Origin: a virus
Virus record (IMG/VR): IMGVR_UViG_3300031758_000316
Location: 1-32,681 of that record
Strand: one strand, 5' to 3'
DNA length: 32,681 nt
The position numbers and the translations under genes were made by a program. Position 1 is the stretch's first letter. The number at the start of each line of letters is the position of its first letter. This document shows, piece by piece, positions 1 to 8,589 of this stretch. A model generated the notes under the pieces. The model saw only the letters and a list, made by a program, of their open reading frames with translations. It made no database searches and was not told the origin of the DNA.

Positions 1-1351
1 CTAGATGCGTAATTACTGAATCGAATTTGTTATCGAATGAGATGTTAAAAGGGATTCCTAGAGTTCTTGTCATCTGAGAAATGTTGGCGTTCAAAGAAGG
101 AAGAATCATCTTCATCGCCATGTTCTTAATCCCGTCATCTCCAAGCATCGCTTCTAAGATGCCGTAAAAATGTTCCTCAGAAGTAAGTTCAGTCTTCTTA
201 GAAGTCTTTAACCTCTCCTTGGCTTGGAATTCTTCGATCAGAGATTGAAATTCTCCGTGCTCGCCTTTGTCCATTTTTTTGGCTAAGTCTAAAAGCTCGG
301 CTTTGAATGATTGAATCTTAGAATTGAGATCTGATATTTTAGAAATGACTTTAGTCTCCTTGTTTCTGATCTCAGTGATCTCTTTTTCTACAGCAGTTAC
401 TCGATCTCTGACTCCTTTGAGCTCTTCTTCGTTCTCAGACTTTTCTTTCTCTAACTTATCTTTTAAGCCGAGGTGAAATTCTGATTTGAGATCTGCGTGG
501 CAAGTAGGGCATTGGTCGTTCTTGAAGAGGTCTAATTCTTTCTCTAATTTTCTCTTATTAGATTCACGGCTGATCAAAGACTTTCTGTCGTCTCTGAGAC
601 CATTTTCCTTTTCTACCTGCTGCTTCTTAATTGCGTTCTTGGCGTCTTCTAGTTTACCTTTGGCTTCGACTAGATCAGCTAATTTTTTCTTCAGATCTTC
701 TATCTTCTCGCTGTTCTGCTCTTTAGCATTTTTTTCGAGGACTTCTAGCTTTCTCTGAGTTGCCTGAATAGAATCTGATATAGCACTGAGCTCGTCTTCT
801 ATCGACTTAATTCCAGTCTTGACTTCTCTCTTTTCTCTCTTGACTATCTCCAACATTTGGTTGATGACAGAGAAACCGAAGATCTTGTCGACTATGCCTT
901 TCTTGTCTCCAGGCGACATCGTCAAAAAAGATTTAAAGTCGTTTACTGAGAGTATGATCAGATTCTTAAATACGTTAGCGCTGATACCGAAGAGCTCTTC
1001 TTCTAAGTACTCCTGGACGTTGCTTTTTCCAGCCTGATCAAAATCAGTTCCATCGATCTTGACTTTGAAAACAGATGGTGCCAATCCACGCTCTATCTCT
1101 ATCTTCTTCCCTTTAGCTTCGAGATAGATTTTTCCCCAGAGCTCTTTGTTGATTCTATTCGGTAGATCAGAATTAGTGAATCCATCGACTTTGCCGTAGC
1201 AGAGAAACTTGATGATGTTGGCGATGGTGCTTTTTCCATTTCCGTTATTTCCCGTGATCAGATGGAGACAGCCTTCTGACTCCATATCAATGTACTGTAC
1301 TTTGTTACCGTACGACGCAAAGTTGCGAAATTCTATTCTGTTTATTTTCAT
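1..1351 (-). CDS. 46: Recombination endonuclease subunit gp46 (SbcC/Rad50-type ATPase), C-terminus cut by window edge
   Basis: The frame is open from the ATG at 1349-1351 to the window edge, giving about 450 residues (T4 gp46 is about 560). Residues 34-41 are a Walker A loop (GNNGNGKS) just after an ABC-type N-terminal beta strand. Long charged helices follow, typical of the Rad50/SbcC coiled coil, and C281-P-T-C284 is the zinc-hook CxxC at its tip. The second coiled coil has begun when the window ends, so the signature motif, Walker B and D-loop are off-window. In T4, gp46 with gp47 resects DNA ends for recombination-dependent replication and helps degrade host DNA. The start overlaps the gp47 stop as ATGA, so the two are probably translationally coupled. 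Confidence 0.93.
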   Translation of the reverse strand, partial: MKINRIEFRNFASYGNKVQYIDMESEGCLHLITGNNGNGKSTIANIIKFLCYGKVDGFTNSDLPNRINKELWGKIYLEAKGKKIEIERGLAPSVFKVKIDGTDFDQAGKSNVQEYLEEELFGISANVFKNLIILSVNDFKSFLTMSPGDKKGIVDKIFGFSVINQMLEIVKREKREVKTGIKSIEDELSAISDSIQATQRKLEVLEKNAKEQNSEKIEDLKKKLADLVEAKGKLEDAKNAIKKQQVEKENGLRDDRKSLISRESNKRKLEKELDLFKNDQCPTCHADLKSEFHLGLKDKLEKEKSENEEELKGVRDRVTAVEKEITEIRNKETKVISKISDLNSKIQSFKAELLDLAKKMDKGEHGEFQSLIEEFQAKERLKTSKKTELTSEEHFYGILEAMLGDDGIKNMAMKMILPSLNANISQMTRTLGIPFNISFDNKFDSVITHL

Positions 1352-2418
1352 TCTTGGTTGACCTTTTGGTAGAGATTTTCTACCGTGGACAATAATCTTT
1401 CTTTGAGAGTGTCGTCATAACTGCTAGATGCGATGTATCTTTTAGAGATGTTGATCACATCGTAATCGTTAATCTCATCAGCTAAAGCTTGCGATTCTGC
1501 TTCTTCGCTCTCGTAAACTTCTGTCTGAATGCTTCTAGCTGAGCCTTCGAGAAGATTCAGAAGCAGGCTGACATTGTAATTTGAAAAAGTCGCTCTATCG
1601 ACTTTTATGTCGACAAAATTGTTTTCAAATTCTTTCCTGAGTTCATCGATGGTCTTTTCATATAGAGACTCGATGGAATACTTTAGAAACTTCGGAGATC
1701 GAGTATTTTCATAGAATTCCTCGATTCCGGTATCAGGCTCTAAAGTCCAAATCCCTTTCGGATTGTTTCTATCAGATCGAGTCATCTGAAAGATGTTACC
1801 TACGAAAGTCACGTTCTTATTCCGTTGAGAATAGTGAATGTGACCTGAATACATTCCTTTGTAACCGTTGTAGATCTCGACTGAATTGCCTCCTTCGTGG
1901 ATCACGTAAGGGTTAGGATTGACTCTGAGACCTCTAACTTCTGAATGACAAAAAACCCAGTCTATGTTTTTGTGAGCTGCTAGAGTTTCTTTTTCATGTT
2001 CTTTATCTCTACGCCAAGGCATTAAAAGACATCTGCTCTTTTTGAACTCGTGTACTTGAGGTTCTTTGTAAACATGAACGTTTTTGATGTGACGAAGAAT
2101 ATCTACCGAGCTAATGTCGTTGGTGTTCTTTCTGTAGATGTCGTGGTTTCCGACTATGATGTAGACTGGAAGTCGTTGAGCGATTCTTTCAAAGAGATCT
2201 ATCGCATAGCTAGCAACCATGAGATTCATTGTCTGCCGATTGTCAAAAACATCTCCTAGACAATAGAAGACGTCTCCTTCTTTGACATTTTCATCCAGCC
2301 AAGTGAGAAAAAAGTTCTCAAAATAGTCTTTGGCTATCTCAAACCATTCTAAGTTATTTGACCTGAGACCGAAGTGCCAGTCTGAAGAAAAAATTATTCG
2401 GGTTGCGTTTATTCTCAT
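1348..2418 (-). CDS. 47: Recombination endonuclease subunit gp47 (SbcD/Mre11-type nuclease)
   Basis: A 356-residue calcineurin-like phosphoesterase with the Mre11/SbcD motif order. It has D13-W-H15 (usually DxH), G55-D56 in GDVFDNR, the GNHD motif ending at D93, a histidine in the FCHSEVRG segment, and GHIH in SGHIHYSQ. These residues bind the two metal ions of the nuclease centre. Length matches T4 gp47 (339 residues). The C-terminal 120 residues lack motifs and probably include the capping and gp46-binding parts. It overlaps gp46 downstream and the A1-like phosphoesterase upstream by 4 nt each (ATGA junctions), so these genes form one tightly coupled unit. Confidence 0.93.
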   Translation of the reverse strand: MRINATRIIFSSDWHFGLRSNNLEWFEIAKDYFENFFLTWLDENVKEGDVFYCLGDVFDNRQTMNLMVASYAIDLFERIAQRLPVYIIVGNHDIYRKNTNDISSVDILRHIKNVHVYKEPQVHEFKKSRCLLMPWRRDKEHEKETLAAHKNIDWVFCHSEVRGLRVNPNPYVIHEGGNSVEIYNGYKGMYSGHIHYSQRNKNVTFVGNIFQMTRSDRNNPKGIWTLEPDTGIEEFYENTRSPKFLKYSIESLYEKTIDELRKEFENNFVDIKVDRATFSNYNVSLLLNLLEGSARSIQTEVYESEEAESQALADEINDYDVINISKRYIASSSYDDTLKERLLSTVENLYQKVNQE

Positions 2419-3986
2419 TTGAATGTTGTAAACTGACCATTAATGAAATTGATGTGTTGAGCCTTCCCGTCGCCGTGAATGATCACGTGAGATTGCAACC
2501 ATGAGCTAGGGCCTAGATTGTAATTGACTCTGAGCTTAGTTGAAGTTCCTACTGATAGGGCTCCGTCTTTTCTACCAGGCGAATGATAGTGTCCTACTAC
2601 CATCTTCACATTTAACTTTCTAAATTGTAATAGAGAGCCGCGAGAACCGTTAGAACCGATGTCTCCGTGCTGTCCGAGTTCCCAGCCATTGACCACGAAA
2701 CTGTCATTACGCCCTAGAGTTCTCATGTTCGGAAACTTCTTGTTGATCAAATGAGGAATGATACCGTTAGGAGCCTCACCTCTGAGAAGAAGATAACTGT
2801 ACTCCATGTACTCTATCGAATTCTTCATCGTGTTGGCTTTTCTCCAATCGGTATTTTTTAACCAGCGATCTAAGAAATCGTCGTGGTTACTTCTAACCAC
2901 TGTCACGTTGTAGTCTTTGAAAGCCTCGAGGCCGGTTAACATTGCTTCTATTTCAGCCTTTAGACAATTTGTCCCGTCCATTTCTTTTTTGAACTGTGCA
3001 AAAGGATCGTTCATCTCGTGATGGTTAATAGACATGCCGTCAAAAACATCGTGGAGAACTACGTGATTAGGTTTGATCTTTTTCATCATCTGCAGAGTTC
3101 TCTTGATCACCTCTTCGTCGTGGTGACCATAGTGGAGGTCTCCTAGAATTAGTGCAGAAATTTCTGATATCTCGTGAATGACTGAAGAGCTATTATTGAG
3201 ATCATATTGCACTTTGTAATACAAGTCGTGGAAGTTACCATCGACATCGGCGGTGACTTGGCGTGCAAAAAAGACATCCTCGTCTTTTATTTCTACGATC
3301 ACAAACCCTAAAGTATGGTGGAACTCTCCTTTCTTGCCAGATTTAGAATCTGTATAGTTCTTCTCGGTGCAAGCACCAGTCGTCATCATCATTTTAGGCA
3401 TGCAGTCCTGAAGAACAGGTATCATTTCTAGCTGAACTTTCGGAGAGCCGAAAATGCATGAATTGATTCCGCTCATTCCCTGCAGTCCAGTCATTGGATC
3501 CACTGCAGTAGGTTGGATCTTTACGTCAGACATGATCCACATGTGTTTATGGATCTCGTGACGATTAGCGTCTAAGTACTGCTCTATTCTCTCCGACCAG
3601 GTCTCGTAATTTTTGTCGGTAAAAATGGATGTCGGATTTTTATATCTGCCTGCGATAACGTGTATGCTTGCATTGATCTTTTGTGAGTAAGCCTCGATGT
3701 TAGAAATGAAAGCTTCATGAACCGGCGTATCGTTCTGCGCCCAGGTGATGATGAAGCGTTTTTTCTTCTTGTCGAAGACTCTTTTCCTAGCTTCAATTAG
3801 TTGAGGAGATTCTTGATCAGGCTTCTCTTTGATGCCTAATTTAGAAAGCCAAATTTGTACTGTACGTTCAGACTTACCGATGAATGAGCTTAGCTCTGCC
3901 ATTCTTTCATCGTAAGTTTTGTCTCTGTCCCAATAGACTTGAGCCATGTGCTGAACGTCATGTTCTTGTAGTTCTTCGAATTTCAT
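2415..3986 (-). CDS. Metallophosphoesterase with N-terminal HTH, resembling T5 DNA transfer protein A1
   Basis: A 523-residue protein. Residues 28-52 look like a helix-turn-helix (MAELSSFIGKSERTVQIWL). A middle region (about 75-270) has no motif I know. The C-terminal half is a complete calcineurin-like phosphoesterase: GDLHYGHH (282-289), HDVFD (312-316), SNHDD (366-370), then GQHGDIG and GHYHS. The overall plan, a DNA-binding-like N-terminus followed by a phosphoesterase, recalls phage T5 A1, which is needed for host DNA degradation and two-step DNA transfer; that link is from memory of the family and not an alignment. It sits directly upstream of gp47, so two phosphoesterases of different type lie in tandem. 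A nuclease role in host DNA breakdown or end processing is inferred. Confidence 0.7.
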   Translation of the reverse strand: MKFEELQEHDVQHMAQVYWDRDKTYDERMAELSSFIGKSERTVQIWLSKLGIKEKPDQESPQLIEARKRVFDKKKKRFIITWAQNDTPVHEAFISNIEAYSQKINASIHVIAGRYKNPTSIFTDKNYETWSERIEQYLDANRHEIHKHMWIMSDVKIQPTAVDPMTGLQGMSGINSCIFGSPKVQLEMIPVLQDCMPKMMMTTGACTEKNYTDSKSGKKGEFHHTLGFVIVEIKDEDVFFARQVTADVDGNFHDLYYKVQYDLNNSSSVIHEISEISALILGDLHYGHHDEEVIKRTLQMMKKIKPNHVVLHDVFDGMSINHHEMNDPFAQFKKEMDGTNCLKAEIEAMLTGLEAFKDYNVTVVRSNHDDFLDRWLKNTDWRKANTMKNSIEYMEYSYLLLRGEAPNGIIPHLINKKFPNMRTLGRNDSFVVNGWELGQHGDIGSNGSRGSLLQFRKLNVKMVVGHYHSPGRKDGALSVGTSTKLRVNYNLGPSSWLQSHVIIHGDGKAQHINFINGQFTTFK

Positions 3987-3989
3987 CCC

Positions 3990-4556
3990 TTAAAATAATT
4001 TTCTGATCTTTTTCTTCTCCAAGATGTTAGTAGCCTTGTCAAGTTCGTTGATCAGTTCATTTTTGTACTTATTGGATAGAGAAGAATAGAACTTGGCTGG
4101 AGCAATGTCAAAATAATCTGTCAGATGAGAGAAAATGTCTATTCTTCTGATGTTGATCAGGTTGGATGAAATGTATCCAAAGACTTCGTTCATCTCTAGC
4201 TTGTTCAATTTACGGTGTTTCAAATTTTCATCGATCAAGTTATGAACTGAAAACTTGGAACTCTCTATCAAACCGTGTATTTGTTGGAAGAGCAATCTTT
4301 CGTGGAGCTTCTCTTCAGGATTTTCATAAGAATGAAAGCTGCTGTCGACTGTGAATGATACTCTTGTGTAAGAATCAGGCTCAACATCACCGTAAGTGTT
4401 GTCGAAAATCTTATCGACTTTGACTTTCAAAGGAGGTAGAGGCTGACCTTCGCTGTCGACTTCTCCTACCTCTTCGTGGCTCGTATCCTCTTCGAGGTGT
4501 TCGGTGTTCTCGATATCGAGCTCGTCGTCTCTAAATGTGTCCCCTTTTTCTATCAT
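3990..4556 (-). CDS. Unknown protein with acidic N-terminus, between helicase and A1-like gene
   Basis: A 188-residue protein I do not recognise. Residues 1-45 are very acidic and probably disordered. Residues 50-75 look like beta strands. The C-terminal 110 residues are mostly helical and become basic, ending in KKKIRKLF. It overlaps the helicase stop by 4 nt (ATGA) and is followed after 3 nt by the phosphoesterase, so it is made with the replication proteins. A C-terminal hydrophobic tail after basic residues is a form seen in proteins that bind sliding clamps (T4 gp33 and gp43 also end in short hydrophobic tails), so a clamp- or helicase-associated adaptor is possible but unproven. Its length resembles T4 gp55 (185), but I see no sigma-factor motifs. 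Confidence 0.75.
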   Translation of the reverse strand: MIEKGDTFRDDELDIENTEHLEEDTSHEEVGEVDSEGQPLPPLKVKVDKIFDNTYGDVEPDSYTRVSFTVDSSFHSYENPEEKLHERLLFQQIHGLIESSKFSVHNLIDENLKHRKLNKLEMNEVFGYISSNLINIRRIDIFSHLTDYFDIAPAKFYSSLSNKYKNELINELDKATNILEKKKIRKLF

Positions 4557-5854
4557 GATTGATTAGTAATTATGTCTGAAGTCTCTGAGAGCTTCATGTA
4601 GTTATAGTCTATAGTGAACCTGCATTTAGTTCCCTTGCCCTCACCGTCTCTAATCTTCAAGACTTTTAACCAGTATTCTCTGGCTGCATGCATCATTTGA
4701 TCTTGTATGATAGCATACATCATATCTGCAGTGTGGGCCAAACCGGCAGATTCAGCGATATTTTGCATGGTGACTTCTGTTGCGTCCCATGCGCCTCTAG
4801 TTAATTGAGTTGCCGTTATGATCAACCAATCATTTCTAACAGCCATTGCTCTAAGATCTTCTGCTATCTGCTTTATCTTCAAGTATGTATTTTCGCTGTT
4901 AGGATTTCTATAGTTAGCAAGAATGTTGATGTAATCGATGACAATGGCTTTTAATTTGAACCCTTGCTTCTCTTCAAGACTCTTGAGAAAGTTTTCAATT
5001 TCCAGAACAGTGGCTTGGCTCGTTGGAAATTCTTTAACGAATAATTTTCCAGGTGGCATGAGACCGTTAGAAATTCTATCTAATCTTCTTTTTAGAAAAT
5101 CTCTATCTGCACTTTTTTGTTGGTACTCTGACATCTGAATTCCTAGAAGATTAGCTCCTATTCTTTTCATCACTTTAACTGCAGCCATTTCAGCAGTAAC
5201 ATAAACAGTGTTATATCCCATCCTCACAAAATTTGCTGCATCATTGGCCATCCAAATAGATTTTCCGACGTTTTGTTCTCCGGCATAAACAATGAGAGAT
5301 TTAGGATCATATCCGCCATTAGTTAGTCTATCGATGAAAGTAAGACCTGATTGAATCTTCTGACCTTCTAGTTGAAGGTGATCTTCAGGTGAGAAAAAGT
5401 CTAAGCCGAATTTTTCATCAAAAGAAAGAGAACCTTGGTTAAGAAGACCGATTGCGTGGTTGACAACATTTTCTACATTGTCAGGTGATACTTCTTGAAG
5501 CTTTACATATTCAACGACAGATATCAATTTTCTATCGAAATACTGCCACTTGACCCAGGCCTCAGTAGTTCTTTTTAACCACTCTTCATCATATTCTTTA
5601 ATGTCAGTTTGAAAGATTGCTTCTACAATGTCATCATCTAATTTTCTCTTAGTTTTGATGTCTTTGATCAAAATCTTTAACTGCTCTTTAGAAGGAGTCT
5701 CTGAGAATTTTGTGAGAAACTGTTTAGAAACTTTCGCCAAAAGATCAATATCAGGATTCTTGAAAAATCCTTCGTAGACTTTGTCTAAGAGAATTGGGTT
5801 TCTCAGAAAATACAAGAAAAAAATCTTTTCAAAATCTACACCGTAACGATCCAT
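4553..5854 (-). CDS. 41: Replicative DNA helicase gp41 (DnaB family)
   Basis: A 433-residue RecA-fold helicase. Walker A is AGEQNVGKS at 191-199. A Glu-bearing strand follows (VYVTAEM, 217-223), then Walker B (IVIDYINIL, around 305-313). ITATQLTRG is the motif that senses nucleotide in DnaB-type hexamers, and ESAGLAHTADMMYAI matches the conserved region before the last strands. The first 150 residues are helical, as in the collar domain. T4 gp41 is 475 residues. It unwinds the fork ahead of the polymerase and works with the gp61 primase, which is at 24438-25499. A possible promoter lies upstream (TATAAA at 5864-5869, with CGGAAA 16 bp before it), weaker than the set described elsewhere. Confidence 0.93.
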   Translation of the reverse strand: MDRYGVDFEKIFFLYFLRNPILLDKVYEGFFKNPDIDLLAKVSKQFLTKFSETPSKEQLKILIKDIKTKRKLDDDIVEAIFQTDIKEYDEEWLKRTTEAWVKWQYFDRKLISVVEYVKLQEVSPDNVENVVNHAIGLLNQGSLSFDEKFGLDFFSPEDHLQLEGQKIQSGLTFIDRLTNGGYDPKSLIVYAGEQNVGKSIWMANDAANFVRMGYNTVYVTAEMAAVKVMKRIGANLLGIQMSEYQQKSADRDFLKRRLDRISNGLMPPGKLFVKEFPTSQATVLEIENFLKSLEEKQGFKLKAIVIDYINILANYRNPNSENTYLKIKQIAEDLRAMAVRNDWLIITATQLTRGAWDATEVTMQNIAESAGLAHTADMMYAIIQDQMMHAAREYWLKVLKIRDGEGKGTKCRFTIDYNYMKLSETSDIITNQS

Positions 5855-5892
5855 TTTATTTTTTTTATAGTCGAAGATGACAAAGTTTCCGG

Positions 5893-6180
5893 TTATACGT
5901 AAGGATTGTTGTCAACCTTAACGATCATCTTTTCTTCAGAAACTTTACCTATTTTAATGTAGCCTTGAGATGAGAGAGAAGTTAGAAGAGTCCTGATTCT
6001 TTCTCTATCCTCTCCTAATTGAGAGGCTAGTTGGACATCAGTGAAAGAAGGATCTTTTCGGCTACCTACTTCTTTGATGATATGAAAAAGTAGATCATGC
6101 TCATCAGGATAGCCAGGCAAATCTTTGGCTATCCCGAGAACGTGTTTTATTTTGACTTTGTTCCAATTTATGTTACTCAT
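5893..6180 (-). CDS. Small winged-helix DNA-binding protein
   Basis: A 95-residue protein. Residues 45-75 read as a helix-turn-helix (FTDVQLASQLGEDRERIRTL), followed by a helix and the strand-turn-strand of a wing (IKIGKVSEEKMIVKV). This is the form of MarR/ArsR-type winged helices, here without a ligand domain. The start overlaps the end of uvsX by 8 nt, and the helicase gene follows after a gap of 38 nt. T4 has gene 40 in the corresponding uvsX-40-41 position, but this protein does not look like gp40. It may be a transcription regulator of the replication block or a recombination accessory factor; the sequence does not decide between them. Confidence 0.75.
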   Translation of the reverse strand: MSNINWNKVKIKHVLGIAKDLPGYPDEHDLLFHIIKEVGSRKDPSFTDVQLASQLGEDRERIRTLLTSLSSQGYIKIGKVSEEKMIVKVDNNPYV

Positions 6181-7393
6181 TTTCTTTTGTAAGTTCTTCA
6201 GCTATCTCGTCAGAATCTTCAAAAGTCTCAGGATCATCATCAAACTCTTCATCAACTCCGTAACTGAAGGTTGGTTTGATTATTTTTTCATCTAAGAGAT
6301 CTAAGACTTCTTTCGTGATAACCTCAGGTTTGAAAAGCATGTTCAAATCTACTGTATCGTTCAAGTGTTTGACGCAAAGCTTACGAGCAGTTTCAGAAGG
6401 CTGGAAGTAAACAGTGACCTCATCACCTTTTTCGTTCTTGTATGTGTGTTTACGACAAGGTTCTTTATCCTTTTCAGACATCTTCATGAAATCTTTTTCG
6501 TTGATCAGTCTGCCTCTCTGAATACCGCAATTGTCCCAGCTGATAAATTCCTGAAGACCGACGTAGGGGTTCATTCCTTTGTTGAAGTCTATCCAAAACT
6601 TGACAGGCGTTGGTTTTGCGAATCTGTTCTTGTTAGGCTTTGCAGTAACTATGATTCCTGTAGAATTACCGTCTGCTAATTTTGCTTTGTTCAAGAAAAG
6701 AATAATAGATGCTGCGTATTCAGGTCCCGTTCCTCCACCTGCAACTTGCTTGCTAAAAAGATCTTGAGTCTGATAGACGTGGTTAGTAAAGAGAAAAGGA
6801 ATCTTGCAAATACCCATTTGCGTCATCAAAATTCTGAAAGTAGATTTCAAGAGTCTTGCTCTTGTCATATCTGATTTATCTGAGCCGGATGCTGCATCAT
6901 CGATTTCTTTTTGAGTTGCGAGGTTACCTGCAGAATCCAGGATCACCATGATGCGAGGAAGCTCTGATCCTTTCTTCTTAGCTTCTAACATTGCTTTGGT
7001 CAAGTTAGTGACGCTAGATCTAAATTCCTGGACAGTGTTACAGGGTTCGTAACGAAGCTTAGCAGGATCGATACCGAATTTATCTGTAAGGCTTCTATCT
7101 ACAGCGTTCTCAGAATCGTAGTAGATGATAGAGTAGCCTAGTTTTTGAGCTTCTCTAACTGCATTTAAGATCAGATAAGTCTTTCCGGTGCCTGAAGGTC
7201 CTGCGATGGCTACTGATCTGTTATTGGGGAATCCGCCCCAAACTGAACCGGTAAGAGCTGCATTAAGAGCATAGTTACCGGTGCTGATATGATGATCAAC
7301 CGTACTTACTTCGCTCTTGTCTAAAGTATCTCCGAATGTAGATATTTTAGAAAGCTCTTTGTTCAGGTCTTCGAATGTGAAAGTCTTAGACAT
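6173..7393 (-). CDS. uvsX: UvsX recombinase (RecA family)
   Basis: A 406-residue RecA-fold protein. Walker A is GPSGTGKT at 65-72, and the Walker B strand is IMVILDSAGNL at about 148-158. The DNA-binding loop region follows (around FLFTNHVYQTQDLFSKQVAGGGTGPEYAAS). The C-terminus is strongly acidic, as in T4 UvsX (391 residues). It forms filaments on ssDNA and drives strand exchange for recombination-dependent replication; its mediator UvsY is at 23790-24233 and its ssDNA partner gp32 at 25503-26432. It has its own promoter-like element at 7410-7439, and the leader is A/T-rich without a Shine-Dalgarno sequence. Confidence 0.94.
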   Translation of the reverse strand: MSKTFTFEDLNKELSKISTFGDTLDKSEVSTVDHHISTGNYALNAALTGSVWGGFPNNRSVAIAGPSGTGKTYLILNAVREAQKLGYSIIYYDSENAVDRSLTDKFGIDPAKLRYEPCNTVQEFRSSVTNLTKAMLEAKKKGSELPRIMVILDSAGNLATQKEIDDAASGSDKSDMTRARLLKSTFRILMTQMGICKIPFLFTNHVYQTQDLFSKQVAGGGTGPEYAASIILFLNKAKLADGNSTGIIVTAKPNKNRFAKPTPVKFWIDFNKGMNPYVGLQEFISWDNCGIQRGRLINEKDFMKMSEKDKEPCRKHTYKNEKGDEVTVYFQPSETARKLCVKHLNDTVDLNMLFKPEVITKEVLDLLDEKIIKPTFSYGVDEEFDDDPETFEDSDEIAEELTKENE

Positions 7394-7409
7394 AGTTTTT
7401 TATTTGATT

Positions 7410-7439
7410 ATTGTAGTGAAAAGAAAGCTTTTGTTTCAT
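7410..7439 (-). promoter_or_regulatory. Promoter for uvsX, TGAAAC class
   Basis: On the minus strand ATGAAA (7434-7439) is followed by 18 bp and TACAAT (7410-7415), 17 nt before the uvsX ATG. The same TGAAAC box at the same spacing recurs at 9359-9388, 9673-9702, 15192-15221 and 26559-26588. The class was defined by eye. Confidence 0.55.
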
Positions 7440-7440
7440 T

Positions 7441-8589
7441 CTAAAAAACAGAAGCAGAATAAACAAGATTCCGATCTAATTTACCTAGACCCATTGCATC
7501 AATGACTCGATTGATAGGATCGACAATGCATCTTTCGAATTGCAGATCATGATCTACGCTAGGAGCAAATTCCACGGGAAAATCTCCTGGAGGAAAAGCA
7601 AAGACGTTACAAGTCTTGTCTTTACTGATGTAGTATTTGATCTTTTCACCGTCCGTCAAAGTCTTATAACGATTCTTGTATTTGCTGTTATTCAAGAGAT
7701 AGTTGTAGTAACCTGCAGCTCTGATATGGATGGGACACCCTGAAGCAATCTCAAAATGATCATAATCTGAAAGAACGTATTTTCGATAGTTGTTAATCCT
7801 AACGTTGAAAGTAATATGTTCAGTATTAGCCAACTTGAATTCTCTTTTCAATTTCTTAAGTAGATTGACAAGATCACTGAGCTCGACTTTTTCCACAGAA
7901 AATATGAATTTGAGAACTTCTTTCAGCTTATTTCTAGCAAAGAGAGGAGTACTTGATTGAATGATCTCAAACCCTTTAGCGCTGATTTTTGTAAGAGGCT
8001 CATAATGCAGATTAGGATCTTTCCAAACGATGTTCTGCATGTATTTTTTCTTGGCCAACCAGATGGCATTCTTAGCGATGGATTCCATCTCAAAATCAAG
8101 AAAATTATCTGCGTTGAGATCCTTTGCATATTTTTCAAGAACTTTAACATTGAAGCTGGAGAGACGGTATTCGTACAACTTAAGTACGAATTCTTTTTCA
8201 TCTCCTTTCCACGTACAGTTTTCTAAAACTTCCTGAAAGCTCAAATAACATGAATCAGTATCAATGTAAATGACCATAGGCTTTTTGATCTGACCCGTGA
8301 TTTCAATTCCCATTTTTTCATGCACCTCTTTGTCTTTGGTCCAGTACTCCTGAAAGTACTTATTGATCATCTTTTCAGTATAGAGGATCGCATCCTGACC
8401 TTGCAAAGTGATGGTTTCAGCAATATCAACATTGAAAAAATAGAACCACTCGTTACCGAATGCTCCGTAGATAGAGTTCAGCATGAGCTTTACGGCCTGT
8501 TCAAAGTTATAGTATTTCTGAGCTTCGAACTCTACCTGAGCCAATCTTTCTTGTAATTCTTCTAGCTTTTCTCTTTTACTCATTGTCAT
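7441..8589 (-). CDS. 43B: DNA polymerase gp43, C-terminal half (palm motifs B and C, thumb)
   Basis: A 382-residue protein carrying only the second part of a family B polymerase. Motif B is K34-LML-N38-S-I-Y41-G, and motif C is Y108-I-D110-T-D112-S, holding the catalytic aspartate pair. It lacks the exonuclease and motif A, which are in the separate gene at 13255-14667. The first 28 residues are a charged helix (KREKLEELQERLAQVEFEA) that would be one of the fingers helices, so the break is at the fingers tip. The two chains must associate to form an active enzyme. The start overlaps the clamp gene by 14 nt. A second ATG at 8581-8583 overlaps the clamp stop as ATGAGTAA and is an equally good start. 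The C-terminus ends in SASVF, a possible clamp-binding tail. Confidence 0.93.
   Translation of the reverse strand: MTMSKREKLEELQERLAQVEFEAQKYYNFEQAVKLMLNSIYGAFGNEWFYFFNVDIAETITLQGQDAILYTEKMINKYFQEYWTKDKEVHEKMGIEITGQIKKPMVIYIDTDSCYLSFQEVLENCTWKGDEKEFVLKLYEYRLSSFNVKVLEKYAKDLNADNFLDFEMESIAKNAIWLAKKKYMQNIVWKDPNLHYEPLTKISAKGFEIIQSSTPLFARNKLKEVLKFIFSVEKVELSDLVNLLKKLKREFKLANTEHITFNVRINNYRKYVLSDYDHFEIASGCPIHIRAAGYYNYLLNNSKYKNRYKTLTDGEKIKYYISKDKTCNVFAFPPGDFPVEFAPSVDHDLQFERCIVDPINRVIDAMGLGKLDRNLVYSASVF

Noticed and set aside
3584-3796. 70-codon minus-strand frame inside the A1-like gene
   Set aside because: It lies wholly within a confident CDS in another frame, with no independent start context or family resemblance.
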